Below, in pieces: positions 34,091-42,269 of a stretch of 64,000 nucleotides of DNA. The position numbers and the translations under genes were made by a program. Source of the DNA: JAYREN01 sp963663375 (GTDB taxonomy: Bacteria > Acidobacteriota > Holophagae > Holophagales > Holophagaceae); contig OY760195.1 in NCBI GenBank assembly GCA_963663375.1, positions 3,286,001-3,350,000 on the forward strand. The letters run 5' to 3'. The notes beneath the pieces were generated by a model. It was not told where the DNA came from. It worked only from the letters and a program-made list of their open reading frames with translations, and did not search any database. Position 1 is the stretch's first letter, and every line of letters begins with the position of its first letter.

Positions 34091-37000
34091 ATGAAGCACC
34101 ACTCAGATCCAGTCCATACCCTTTCCTCCAGGCCCTTCGCACGGTCCCCGAGGCGTCCGTGGCTTGCGGCACTGCCGGCCCTCCTGGTGGCCCTGCCGGG
34201 CCTGGGTTGCTACCGCTCCACAGGGATGCAGCGGCCGGACGTGGTCGCCGAGGAGATCTCCTCGGCCGGGGGCGACCGGGTTCGGGGACTCAAGGCGGAG
34301 AACGCGCCCGGGGACTTCTATCTGGGCAACGACTACTGCGAGATCGCCGTGGATGGCACGCCCTTCGGCACGCGCCCCGGCGTCGCAGGGGCCCCGGGGG
34401 GAGGCAGCATCATCGACGTGGGCCAGGTGGCTCTGGACCAGAACTACAAGCGGGTCTCCATGCCCACGGATGCCCTGGAACGGCTAACTCCGGTATTGAA
34501 TCAGAACCCGTCCGTCACGCTAGTCTTCGACCGCTTCCGCCCGGTCAATACGGACACCCAGGGGCGGATCGAGATGGACGGCTTCGTCCACGATCCGGAG
34601 CACAAGCTGACGGGAGCCTCCTGGGATTCCCAGGGGCGGGTGCAGGGCGTTGTCGTGTCCCATGTGGTGAGCCTCGGCAAGAACGAGCGCTTCTTCGTGC
34701 TCAAGACCACGGTTCGAAACGATTCGGCGGCCCCGCTGCCCATTCGGAACATCGGGGATCTGCTCGTCCAGGCGCCTTCGGGCGGCTTCCGGTTCAATGT
34801 TCCCGCTTCCGAAGACGGCAGCGACCAGACCCTGACGGACTGGGGCATGGACATCCCCACTACAGGCCCTGGGACTGTTTTTGGGGATGTGGCCAATGCG
34901 GTTAAGGCTCCCATGGTGGCCTTCATGGGGGTGGAGCCCGTGGGCACCACGGAAGACAGCCACGAGACCCTGGGAATCCTGCCTTTGGATGCAGATCGAC
35001 TGGTGGTCACCTCCGATCCCCAGCAGGCCCTAAGCCAGACGCGCCCCCTCTTTCCCCAGCGCCTGGTGGCGGGCAGCATCCCGGTGGCGAGTCTGGCCCC
35101 CGGTGCCTCCATCACCCACGAACGGCGCCTCTACCTCACGGCGGGCAGCACTGTGACCTCGGGGATTTCCAATCAGGCATCGGGCATCTTCAACCAGATG
35201 AACAGCGACCGCTTCACAATGAGGTCCTTGGACAGCGGGGTTCTGGTGTTCCAGCCGGCAGGCACCGCGGTTCGCCAGGGGCCCTATCCCTCCCAGTTCC
35301 GGATCGAGCGCCAAGTGGGCAGTGCATGGAAACTGGAGCGCCTGGAGTGGATGGAGCCATACGAGAATTCCCCCAGTTCCGGGACCTACTACGCTCCCCA
35401 ATTGGCGGCGCTGCTCCCGGTGGGAACCTACCGCATGGTGGTCAAGAACGCGGAATCCATTCTGCCGAAGGTCTTCTCCAGCCTCGTCAATAGTGTGAGC
35501 GAGGACCGACCGGACCTGCCCAGCCCGGTGATGATCGAGAAGGGCAAGGCATTCGTCAGCAACGCATCGCTGGATTTCATCGCTCCGGAGCATGACGAGG
35601 TCGTGGGTTCCCTGGGCACGGTCCTCGCCACCAAGGCCACCGTGCACGGTTTCGCCACCCGCCAGATGGATGGCACAGTCAACAGCATTCAGCCCGCCCG
35701 GATCGCGGTGGTGGGGCAGGGCGCCACCTCGGATCCCTTGCTCAAGCGCTCCCGGGTGCTTTCCTCCAGCTTTAACTACATCTATCGGGCCAACGTGCCT
35801 ATGGATTCCACCTATGGGGTTTTCGGGTTCCAGGCGGGCAATCAGGTCTTTGCCGCCTCCATGCCCTCCCGCACCGCGATGTCCTTCTGGCTCGCGCCCG
35901 GAGACTACCGGGCCTATGCGATCCGGGGCCCCCTCTCCTATGTTGAGAGCCAGGATCTCCGGGCCTTCGATGGGCAGACCCAGACATCCCATGTTTTCAC
36001 GGCGGAAATGGCAACCCTGCCCTCGGGTTGGGCAACCTTCGATCTGCCTGGCCCCTCCCTGGCCACAACGGGGGGCATGCTCCCCGTGGAAAAGCTCGCC
36101 TCCGCCCTGGCCGAAGGTGTGCAGATCGTGGGCATGACCGAACAGGATCGGCTCGTGGACAGCGTGAGCCTCGCCGCTGATTTCAAGAACGAATTCCTGG
36201 TTTCCACCATTGTTGATGCCGACCGCACGGTCATCGGTGCCGATCCCTTCGTGGTGGAATCCCGGACCTCCAGTCTAGGGGGGTACGGATCGGCTACTGC
36301 ACTCTTCGTTCCCGCACCCCGCGGTGAGCGTAACGGCGGGGCCCGTGATTCCCGAACCTGGACTCTGGCCGACTTCCTTCTCCAAGCGGAGGGCCAGTAC
36401 AACGTGATCCATCGTCCCCGGGGCCCCAAGGGGCTCTTCCGTCCCATTCCCGAGGGCCAGGGCTTCAACCCGGCAGTCCCGGTGGGGACAGGGGTCAATG
36501 CCTGGTGGAGTGCCCCCAGTTCGCTCTCCGGTGGCAAGACCCACGGCGCCTTCGATGCGCTGGAACTGCTGCGGGCCGAAGGCTGCGATCCCGCGGATCC
36601 CACGCCCTGGTTCCAGGAGTTCATCGCCGTTCGCACCGATTGGTTCGCCCTGCTGAACCAGCAGACGCCCACATTTTTCACCAAGGGCCTTGGGCTTTCC
36701 TCGGCCCGGTTCAGTCTCGACACACCCGTGGGCTTGGCGCGCACCTACCTGAAAACCACGGGCTTCACCCAGGGCACCATGACTCCAGTGCTGGAGGCCC
36801 TTCAGAAGGGCGCCGCAGTGGCCTCCACGGGACCGCTGCTGGATGTGACGCTGACGCCAGCGGGTGGCGTTGCCGTTAGCCCCGGTGGACTGGTGCCCAG
36901 CCCCGTGGCCTCCGTGACCCTCACCGTGAACCTCTGGGCCCCGAGCTGGGTGCCTGTCGATCAGCTGCGGGTCACGATCAACGGCGTAACTCAGGTGCTG

Positions 37001-37270
37001 GATCTCGCTACCCTCCAGCCCCTGCCCACCACCGATGCGGCCTATGACAAGCGTCATCGCCGGGGCACCTTCACTCTCACCATGCCCGCGGGCAAGGATG
37101 CCTGGGTGGTGGTGGAGGCGGGAGTCGCGCTCTCGACCACCGGTGTCTATGGGGCAGGCACGCCCTGGAACAAGCTGATGAAGGGCATCTACCCTATCGC
37201 GGTCACCAACCCGATCTTCGTGAAGGCGAATGGTCCCGGTTCCGCCTATACCCCTCCTGGACTGCCCTGA
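34091..37270 (+). CDS. Large secreted protein resembling a CehA/McbA-type PHP hydrolase with lost metal ligands
   Basis: 1059 residues. Export leader at about 20-40 ('LAALPALLVALPGLGC', possibly a lipoprotein with an atypical lipobox). Residues about 45-640 are beta-rich ('LGNDYCEIAVDGTPFG', 'GGSIIDVGQVALD'). Residues about 645-1050 follow the layout of CehA/McbA-like PHP metallohydrolases: a strand where DLHxH is expected reads 'FDLPGPSLATTGG' (D651-P655), 'ALAEGVQIVGMTEQDRLVDS' (T683-Q685) where TDHN is expected, then 'STGPLLDVTL' (near 910), 'LWAPSWVPVDQLRVTINGV' and the terminal 'VTNPIFVKANGPGSAYTPPG'. The metal-binding His appear to be replaced, so I infer a non-catalytic binding protein. 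Recognition is from memory of the family, not a search. Confidence 0.6.
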   Translation: MKHHSDPVHTLSSRPFARSPRRPWLAALPALLVALPGLGCYRSTGMQRPDVVAEEISSAGGDRVRGLKAENAPGDFYLGNDYCEIAVDGTPFGTRPGVAGAPGGGSIIDVGQVALDQNYKRVSMPTDALERLTPVLNQNPSVTLVFDRFRPVNTDTQGRIEMDGFVHDPEHKLTGASWDSQGRVQGVVVSHVVSLGKNERFFVLKTTVRNDSAAPLPIRNIGDLLVQAPSGGFRFNVPASEDGSDQTLTDWGMDIPTTGPGTVFGDVANAVKAPMVAFMGVEPVGTTEDSHETLGILPLDADRLVVTSDPQQALSQTRPLFPQRLVAGSIPVASLAPGASITHERRLYLTAGSTVTSGISNQASGIFNQMNSDRFTMRSLDSGVLVFQPAGTAVRQGPYPSQFRIERQVGSAWKLERLEWMEPYENSPSSGTYYAPQLAALLPVGTYRMVVKNAESILPKVFSSLVNSVSEDRPDLPSPVMIEKGKAFVSNASLDFIAPEHDEVVGSLGTVLATKATVHGFATRQMDGTVNSIQPARIAVVGQGATSDPLLKRSRVLSSSFNYIYRANVPMDSTYGVFGFQAGNQVFAASMPSRTAMSFWLAPGDYRAYAIRGPLSYVESQDLRAFDGQTQTSHVFTAEMATLPSGWATFDLPGPSLATTGGMLPVEKLASALAEGVQIVGMTEQDRLVDSVSLAADFKNEFLVSTIVDADRTVIGADPFVVESRTSSLGGYGSATALFVPAPRGERNGGARDSRTWTLADFLLQAEGQYNVIHRPRGPKGLFRPIPEGQGFNPAVPVGTGVNAWWSAPSSLSGGKTHGAFDALELLRAEGCDPADPTPWFQEFIAVRTDWFALLNQQTPTFFTKGLGLSSARFSLDTPVGLARTYLKTTGFTQGTMTPVLEALQKGAAVASTGPLLDVTLTPAGGVAVSPGGLVPSPVASVTLTVNLWAPSWVPVDQLRVTINGVTQVLDLATLQPLPTTDAAYDKRHRRGTFTLTMPAGKDAWVVVEAGVALSTTGVYGAGTPWNKLMKGIYPIAVTNPIFVKANGPGSAYTPPGLP

Positions 37271-37347
37271 TCGCCATGCCTTCCCTTTCGTTCCGGCTTC
37301 CTCTTGAAGCCCCTCTTCTGGTTCATGTCAGCCAGGTGGGGGGCTGA

Positions 37348-38715
37348 ATGGGGACCGAGTGGATTCCTGAGCGGCTGCCCGAGGATATCGACGCCGAGCG
37401 CGCCCTCCTGGCCACCTGTTGTGCGCCGGGGGCGGAGTCTGCGGCCTCGGAGATTGCCTTCCAGCTCAGCGAGGAAGACTTCGTCCACCCGGCCAACCGG
37501 GTGGTGTTCAAGGCTCTGGTCAGCCTCATCGAGGCTCAGGTCGAGGTCAACGCCCTCACCCTGAAGGACGCGCTGGATCAGGCCGGAGACCTCGGGCGAG
37601 TCGGCGGTTATGCGGGCCTGGTGGAACTGCTCTCCGGCGAAGAGGTCGGCAAGCCTCAGGTGCTCGCGGATCTCTTGGCCCGCAAGCGCAAGCTGCGCCA
37701 GCTCATCCGCATGGGCGCCCAACTCGTCCGGCAGGCCGCCGAGGAGGAAGCACCTCCCGAAACCCTGGTGGAACGCGCGGCGCAGGATCTGTTCCGACTG
37801 GCCCAGGGGCGGGACCGCAAGGGGCTCGAGCATGTGGGCGACGTGTCCGACGAGGCCATGGACAGGCTGCTGGATCGCCTCGAGGGCCGCGGTTCCGTGG
37901 GCCTTCGGGTGGGCTTCTCCCGCCTGGATGCCATCACTCAGGGCTTCCAGCCCGGCAACCTGATCATCCTGGCGGCGCGCCCCGGCATCGGCAAGACGGC
38001 CCTGGCCCTCAACTGGCTGCTGCGTTCGGCGGATAGTCGCCAGCGGGCCCACGGGGCCTTCTTCAGCCTGGAAATGTCCAACGAGGAAGTCTTCAACCGC
38101 CTGCTGGCCGCCAAGGCCTCCATCAACATGAAAGCCGTGCAGGCCGGGGCCTTCAACGACGAGGTTCAGGGCAAGCTGCTGGCGGCCCGGGATGATCTCC
38201 GGGCCCTGCCGATCTTCCTCAACGATCAGGCCGCCATCACCGTGCGGGAGATCACCGCCATGGTGGAGCGCCATCTGGCCCAGAACAATCAGAAGCTGGA
38301 TTTCGTCCTCGTGGACTACCTTCAGCTCATGAACAGCCCCCAGGACAGCCGGGGCGCCAAGCAGAGCGAGGCGGTGCGCATCGGCGAGATCAGCCGTGGC
38401 TTCAAGCTGCTGGCCAAGGAACACAAGATCCCCGTGGTCGTGCTCTCCCAGCTCAACCGCGAGGTGGAACATCGGCAGGGCGGGCGACCACAGCTCTCCG
38501 ATCTGCGCGATTCTGGTGCCATCGAGCAGGACGCCGATATCGTCATGTTCATCCACCGCAAGATGAAACCGGTGATGGAAGGCGAAGAAGAGGACCGCAG
38601 CGCGGAACTGATCATCGCCAAGCACCGCAACGGCCCCACGGCCATCGTGCCCCTTTACTTCGAGGCGGAGTACGCCCGCTATCGCGAAATGGAACGCAGC
38701 ACGGACGAGGGCTAG
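37348..38715 (+). CDS. dnaB: Replicative DNA helicase DnaB
   Basis: 455-residue hexameric 5'-3' helicase of the replisome. N-terminal DnaB domain (about 10-115, 'LPEDIDAERALLATCC', 'DFVHPANRVVFKALVSL'), linker, and RecA-like C-terminal domain with Walker A P212-T217 ('AARPGIGKTALAL'), H1a 'FFSLEMSNEEVFNRLLA', Walker B 'LDFVLVDYLQLM' and 'VVVLSQLNREVEHR' plus 'LRDSGAIEQDADIVMFIHR'. Full length, no intein. Followed by recG after 3 bp, an apparent replication/repair operon. ATG 37348 chosen; 'gtggggggc' precedes it. Confidence 0.96.
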   Translation: MGTEWIPERLPEDIDAERALLATCCAPGAESAASEIAFQLSEEDFVHPANRVVFKALVSLIEAQVEVNALTLKDALDQAGDLGRVGGYAGLVELLSGEEVGKPQVLADLLARKRKLRQLIRMGAQLVRQAAEEEAPPETLVERAAQDLFRLAQGRDRKGLEHVGDVSDEAMDRLLDRLEGRGSVGLRVGFSRLDAITQGFQPGNLIILAARPGIGKTALALNWLLRSADSRQRAHGAFFSLEMSNEEVFNRLLAAKASINMKAVQAGAFNDEVQGKLLAARDDLRALPIFLNDQAAITVREITAMVERHLAQNNQKLDFVLVDYLQLMNSPQDSRGAKQSEAVRIGEISRGFKLLAKEHKIPVVVLSQLNREVEHRQGGRPQLSDLRDSGAIEQDADIVMFIHRKMKPVMEGEEEDRSAELIIAKHRNGPTAIVPLYFEAEYARYREMERSTDEG

Positions 38716-38718
38716 GCC

Positions 38719-40815
38719 TTGGCGGAGAGCCTGCCGTACCTTCCCCTGTCCTCCCGCTTGACCGCCCTTCGCGGCGTGGGGCCCGCCTACGCTGCGGCCC
38801 TGGCGGAAGCCGGGATGGAAACGCTTCGGGATCTGCTCTGGGGGCTGCCTCACCGCTACGTGGACCGGGGCTCCGTACGCCGGATCGCCGAACTGGACCG
38901 CTGGCATCAGCCCGGCGGCGACCGGGAGATCATCACGGTCATGGGCACCCTCAAGGATCTCCGCCAGACCACCACCCGCATCCAGCGCATGAATCTCCTG
39001 GAGGCCCTGCTGGAGGATGGCAGCGGAACCCTGCGGCTCATCTGGTTCAACCAGGGCTACCTCACCCGCACCCTCAAGCCCGGAGACCGCATCATCGCCT
39101 TTGGTCCCCTGGCCATGGGGCGTCACGGGCTGGAGATGCGGGGGCCTGCCATCGAGGTGCTGGGGCGCGGCCCGGCGGCGGATGAACCCTGGGTCCGGCG
39201 CTACCTGCCCCTGTACCGAAAACTCGGACCCATCACGGGTCGGGTGCGGGGACGCCTGACGCAAGAGGCCCTGGGAAAGGCCCACGTCGTCGAAGACTGG
39301 CTCCCGGCGGAGCTTTCGCGAGGGCTGCCGGATCTCCTCGGCGCGCTCCGCCTGTTGCATCAGCCCCCGGACGATGCCGACGCGGCGGATCTGGAGGCTC
39401 GCACCACGCCCGCCCACCAGCGGCTGGCCACGGAGGAACTCTTCGCCTTTGCCCTGGGCATCAGCCTGCGCCGCGCGGGTCGCCTTCAGCGCCGAGGCGT
39501 TGTGGTGCCGACGAGCGCCGAGTTACGGGAGCGCCTACGGGGCTTTCTGCCCTTCCATCTCACCGGAGCCCAGCGCCGTGCCTTCAAGGAAATCGTGGAG
39601 GATCTGACCTCGGGCCGGGTCATGCACCGCCTGCTCCAGGGGGATGTGGGCAGCGGGAAGACTCTGGTGGCTTTCCTGGCCATGGCCATGGTGGCCGAAA
39701 CGGGCGGACAGGCGGCCCTGCTGGTGCCCACGGAAGTGCTGGCCCGGCAGCATGCGGCCACCTTCGCGCGATTGTTGAGAGATGACGACGCCCGGATGCA
39801 GCTGCTCCTCGGCCCCATGAAGGCAGGGGAAAAACGCGGGGCCCTGGCCCGCATTGCCAGCGGGGAAGCCCGCTACATCGTCGGCACCCACGCGATCTTT
39901 CAGGAGGCCGTCGCCTTTCAGGAACTCCAGTTGGTGATCGTGGACGAACAGCACCGGTTCGGCGTCAAGCAGCGCGAGGCCCTCAAAGAAAAGGGCGTGG
40001 ATCCCCACTGGCTCGTGATGAGTGCCACGCCCATTCCTCGAAGCCTGGCCCTGGCGGTGTTCGGAGACCTGGAACAATCGGTGCTCGATGAATTGCCGCC
40101 GGGCCGCCAGCCCATCGACACGCGGTTGATCGAGCCGGATGAGGCCGAGCGGGCCTGGGACATGGTGGAGCGCGAGCTGGCCAAGGGGCACCAGGCCTAT
40201 GTCGTGAGCCCCGCCATCGATCCCATGGACGAGACCAAGGTGCCGCTGCGGGATATCCAGGCCATGGAAGGGCTCCTGCGGGCGAGGTTCCCGGAGGTCG
40301 GCCTGGAGGTGGTGCATGGCCGCCTCAAGGCCGACGAGATGGCGGCCCGCATGGCGCGCTTCGTGGCCCGGGAATCCCACATCCTCCTGGCCACCACCGT
40401 CATCGAAGTGGGGGTGGACGTGCCCAACGCCACCGTGATGGTGGTGGATCACGCCGAGCGCTTCGGCCTCAGCCAGCTTCATCAACTGCGGGGCCGAGTG
40501 GGGCGCGGTCAGGCATGCAGCCATTTCGTGATGATCAGCGGGGCGGAAACGGAGCGGCTGCGGGCCCTGGTGGAAACCCAAGACGGCTTCCGCATCGCCA
40601 CTCGGGACCTCGAACTGCGGGGCCCCGGTGAATTCTTCGGCACCCGTCAGTCCGGCGTTCCCCAGTTCCAGGTCGCGGATCTGCTGCGGGATCGAAAGCT
40701 GCTGATCCGCTGCCGCGAGGTGGCGGAGATCACCAGGGAGCGCGGCCTGAACGAGGGACAGCTGGCGTGGCTGAGGCAGGAATCCGCCCGGTTGAAGCTG
40801 GCGGAGATCAGCTGA
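38719..40815 (+). CDS. recG: ATP-dependent DNA helicase RecG
   Basis: 698-residue branch-migration helicase acting on stalled forks and Holliday junctions. N-terminal wedge/OB domain ('LPHRYVDRGSVRRIAEL', 'VMGTLKDLRQTTTRIQRM'), then superfamily 2 motor: motif I G308-T315 ('QGDVGSGKTLVAFLA'), Ia 'ALLVPTEVLARQHA', II 'DEQHRFGVKQR', III 'VMSATPIPRSL', V/VI 'TTVIEVGVDVPNATVMVVD' and 'LHQLRGRVGRG', plus the RecG-specific TRG segment ('RDLELRGPGEFFGTRQSG'). Starts at TTG 38719, 3 bp after the dnaB stop, so it is translationally coupled. Confidence 0.95.
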   Translation: MAESLPYLPLSSRLTALRGVGPAYAAALAEAGMETLRDLLWGLPHRYVDRGSVRRIAELDRWHQPGGDREIITVMGTLKDLRQTTTRIQRMNLLEALLEDGSGTLRLIWFNQGYLTRTLKPGDRIIAFGPLAMGRHGLEMRGPAIEVLGRGPAADEPWVRRYLPLYRKLGPITGRVRGRLTQEALGKAHVVEDWLPAELSRGLPDLLGALRLLHQPPDDADAADLEARTTPAHQRLATEELFAFALGISLRRAGRLQRRGVVVPTSAELRERLRGFLPFHLTGAQRRAFKEIVEDLTSGRVMHRLLQGDVGSGKTLVAFLAMAMVAETGGQAALLVPTEVLARQHAATFARLLRDDDARMQLLLGPMKAGEKRGALARIASGEARYIVGTHAIFQEAVAFQELQLVIVDEQHRFGVKQREALKEKGVDPHWLVMSATPIPRSLALAVFGDLEQSVLDELPPGRQPIDTRLIEPDEAERAWDMVERELAKGHQAYVVSPAIDPMDETKVPLRDIQAMEGLLRARFPEVGLEVVHGRLKADEMAARMARFVARESHILLATTVIEVGVDVPNATVMVVDHAERFGLSQLHQLRGRVGRGQACSHFVMISGAETERLRALVETQDGFRIATRDLELRGPGEFFGTRQSGVPQFQVADLLRDRKLLIRCREVAEITRERGLNEGQLAWLRQESARLKLAEIS

Positions 40816-40827
40816 TCGGGATCAGAC

Positions 40828-40850
40828 GTGGGGACAGTCTGGTCCCCCAC
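40828..40850. terminator. Terminator-like hairpin after recG
   Basis: GTGGGGAC (40828-40835) pairs with GTCCCCCAC (40842-40850, one bulged C) around AGTCTG, 12 bp past the recG stop and just past the stop of the opposite-strand small ORF. It could serve both. Confidence 0.5.
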
Positions 40851-40857
40851 AATCACA

Positions 40858-41040
40858 TCAGTGCAGCTGGGTGAAGACCCCGGCGAAGGCCGTGGCGGGC
40901 GAGCAGAAGCGCCATCCGGAGCAGGCCGCGCCCAGGCAGGAGCTTCGACCGCAGCGGGGCGAAGGGGTGCTGGGAATCCGCCGCTGGGGGGAACCGAGCG
41001 CGGGGACCTGCTTGGGGGTAGTGGACTTTTCGGCTTTCAC
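40858..41040 (-). CDS. Candidate small cysteine-containing protein, divergent from argR
   Basis: A 60-residue reading frame beginning at GTG 41040 with GGAG 5 nt upstream and ending at TGA 40858. Third codon positions are strongly G/C, like real genes here. The product begins 'MKAEKSTTPKQVPALGSPQR' and has four cysteines in its C-terminal half ('RCGRSSCLGAACSGWRFCSP'), then 'ATAFAGVFTQLH'. No family recognised. It is convergent with recG, divergent from argR, and one of the two AT-rich operator arrays sits 51 bp upstream of its start. Competing frames in the same place lack an RBS. Could still be chance in GC-rich DNA. Confidence 0.45.
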   Translation of the reverse strand: MKAEKSTTPKQVPALGSPQRRIPSTPSPRCGRSSCLGAACSGWRFCSPATAFAGVFTQLH

Positions 41041-41090
41041 GGTGTCTCCATATCCCGGGGAATGGGAGGGGGCGCTTGGGGGACAATGGA

Positions 41091-41130
41091 TGTGCAAATT
41101 TGCGGCAAATATTGCAAATTGCTGAAAATT
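41091..41130. promoter_or_regulatory. AT-rich operator array 1 (ARG-box-like)
   Basis: Overlapping GCAAAT-type palindromes: GCAAATTTGC (perfect 10-bp palindrome, 41094-41103), then GCAAATATTGC and GCAAATTGC about one helical turn apart. The AT content contrasts sharply with the surroundings. It lies upstream of the small minus-strand ORF and shares GTGCAAATTTGCG with array 2. Confidence 0.6.
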
Positions 41131-41228
41131 CCGTGTCCCACACGCAAATAGTGCGATCCACAGCGCCCCTCGTCAAGGCTGATTCCCACCCTGTGGAAGA
41201 ATTTCCACCGTGCTGACAATTCCGGCCC

Positions 41229-41258
41229 TTGCAATTGTGTGCAAATTTGCGCAAATTG
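41229..41258. promoter_or_regulatory. AT-rich operator array 2 (ARG-box-like) before argR
   Basis: TTGCAATTG, the perfect palindrome GCAAATTTGC (41241-41250) and GCAAATT occur in tandem, ending 5 bp before the argR start. The core GTGCAAATTTGCG is identical to array 1, 147 bp away. Position suggests autorepression by ArgR. Confidence 0.65.
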
Positions 41259-41263
41259 ATGGC

Positions 41264-41674
41264 ATGAACATGGACGATGCCATCCTCCGTCATCTGGGCT
41301 CCCGGGAAATCGCCGACCAGAGCGCCCTCCTGGGCCTGCTCCGGGCCGAAGGCTTCGAGCTGACACTGTCAACCCTGTCCCGGCGCATGAAGCGGCTGAA
41401 CATTCGCAAGGAGCGGGGAATCTATCGGCAGCCCGCCCTGTCCCGTCCCGTTTCTCAGCCCTTGAGCATGCGAAAAGTCCTGCCCTGCCTGCTGATCGTC
41501 AAGACCCGGGTGGGCTCGGCCCAGGCCATGGCCGTGGCGCTGGACGCCGCAGCGCTGCCATCTCTGGCTGGCAGCGTGGCGGGCTACGACACCATCTTCG
41601 TGGCGCCCACGGACCCCTCCCGGCTGGATGCCCTGGAGGAAGAGGTTCGTCGGTGTCTGGAGAATGGCTTCTAG
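41264..41674 (+). CDS. argR: Arginine repressor ArgR
   Basis: 136-residue regulator. N-terminal winged-helix domain (about 3-60, 'ILRHLGSREIADQSALLGLL' and recognition helix 'LTLSTLSRRMKRLNI', cf. family T-SRD-KEL). C-terminal hexamerisation/arginine-binding domain (about 70-135) with 'PCLLIVKTRVGSAQAMAVAL' and 'SVAGYDTIFVAP' where the family has G-TIAGDDTI-v; the usual Asp-Asp that contacts arginine reads Tyr-Asp. It represses arginine synthesis genes with L-Arg as corepressor. Start ATG 41264 chosen so that the protein begins just before the HTH; an upstream GTG (41210) would place the operator inside the gene. Stop codon shares CTAG with the convergent coaD stop. Confidence 0.85.
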   Translation: MNMDDAILRHLGSREIADQSALLGLLRAEGFELTLSTLSRRMKRLNIRKERGIYRQPALSRPVSQPLSMRKVLPCLLIVKTRVGSAQAMAVALDAAALPSLAGSVAGYDTIFVAPTDPSRLDALEEEVRRCLENGF

Positions 41675-42165
41675 GCGTAGTTTCCAGGGTTCCGCAGGCG
41701 GGCGGCGATGCGCTCGCGGATGGCTTCGGGCACGAAGCCGGTGATATCGCCCCCCATCACGCCGACCTCCCGGACCATGCGGCTGGAGAGCACGCTGAAT
41801 TCTTCCTTGGGCATGAGAAAGAGCGTTTCGAGATCCGGGTGCAGCTTGCGGTTCATCAGGGCCATCTGGAATTCGTACTCGAAGTCGCTGAAGGCCCGCA
41901 CGCCGCGAACGATGCACTGGGCCTCCTGCTCCCGGGCGAAGTCCACCAGGAGACCGTGGAAGGTGGTCACCTCCACGTTGTCGTAGGGGGCCACCAGTTC
42001 TCGCAGGAAGTCCACTCGCTCGGCCACGCTGAAGGCCGGGTGCTTGGCCGGGTTGTGCAGGACCGCCACCACCAGGCGATCCACCAGCTTCTCGGCCCGC
42101 TGGATGAGATCCCAGTGGCCCAGCGTTACGGGATCGAAGGAACCGGGGTAGATGGCTTTCAGCAC
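41671..42165 (-). CDS. coaD: Phosphopantetheine adenylyltransferase
   Basis: 164-residue hexameric enzyme converting 4'-phosphopantetheine and ATP to dephospho-CoA. The nucleotidyltransferase motif TLGH is at residues 14-17 ('YPGSFDPVTLGHWDLIQRAE'). Others: 'VRGVRAFSDFEYEFQMALMN' and 'FSVLSSRMVREV' (family 'ISS..VREi'). GTG start at 42165 chosen because GGAG is 5 nt upstream and it starts the family N-terminus; a longer in-frame reading upstream has no support. Convergent with argR, with the two stops overlapping in CTAG; divergent from the two-Asp protease-like gene. Confidence 0.95.
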   Translation of the reverse strand: MLKAIYPGSFDPVTLGHWDLIQRAEKLVDRLVVAVLHNPAKHPAFSVAERVDFLRELVAPYDNVEVTTFHGLLVDFAREQEAQCIVRGVRAFSDFEYEFQMALMNRKLHPDLETLFLMPKEEFSVLSSRMVREVGVMGGDITGFVPEAIRERIAARLRNPGNYA

Positions 42166-42269
42166 GAAGACTCCGACCAGGCGCAGGGTTTTCCCTGGCG
42201 CAGCCTGCATCATGACGGATCGAGGCCCCGTAGCGGAAGGTGTATCCTGGGCCTTTGCCGGAGAGAGAA

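Noticed and set aside
37246..39417. Very long minus-strand reading frame opposite dnaB and recG
   Set aside because: Antisense shadow of GC-rich genes; composition is low-complexity (His/Gly/Gln/Ala), no RBS, and dnaB/recG motifs on the plus strand are unambiguous.
40871..41125. 84-codon plus-strand ORF in the recG-argR gap
   Set aside because: No RBS, overlaps the operator array, and competes with the better-supported minus-strand small ORF.
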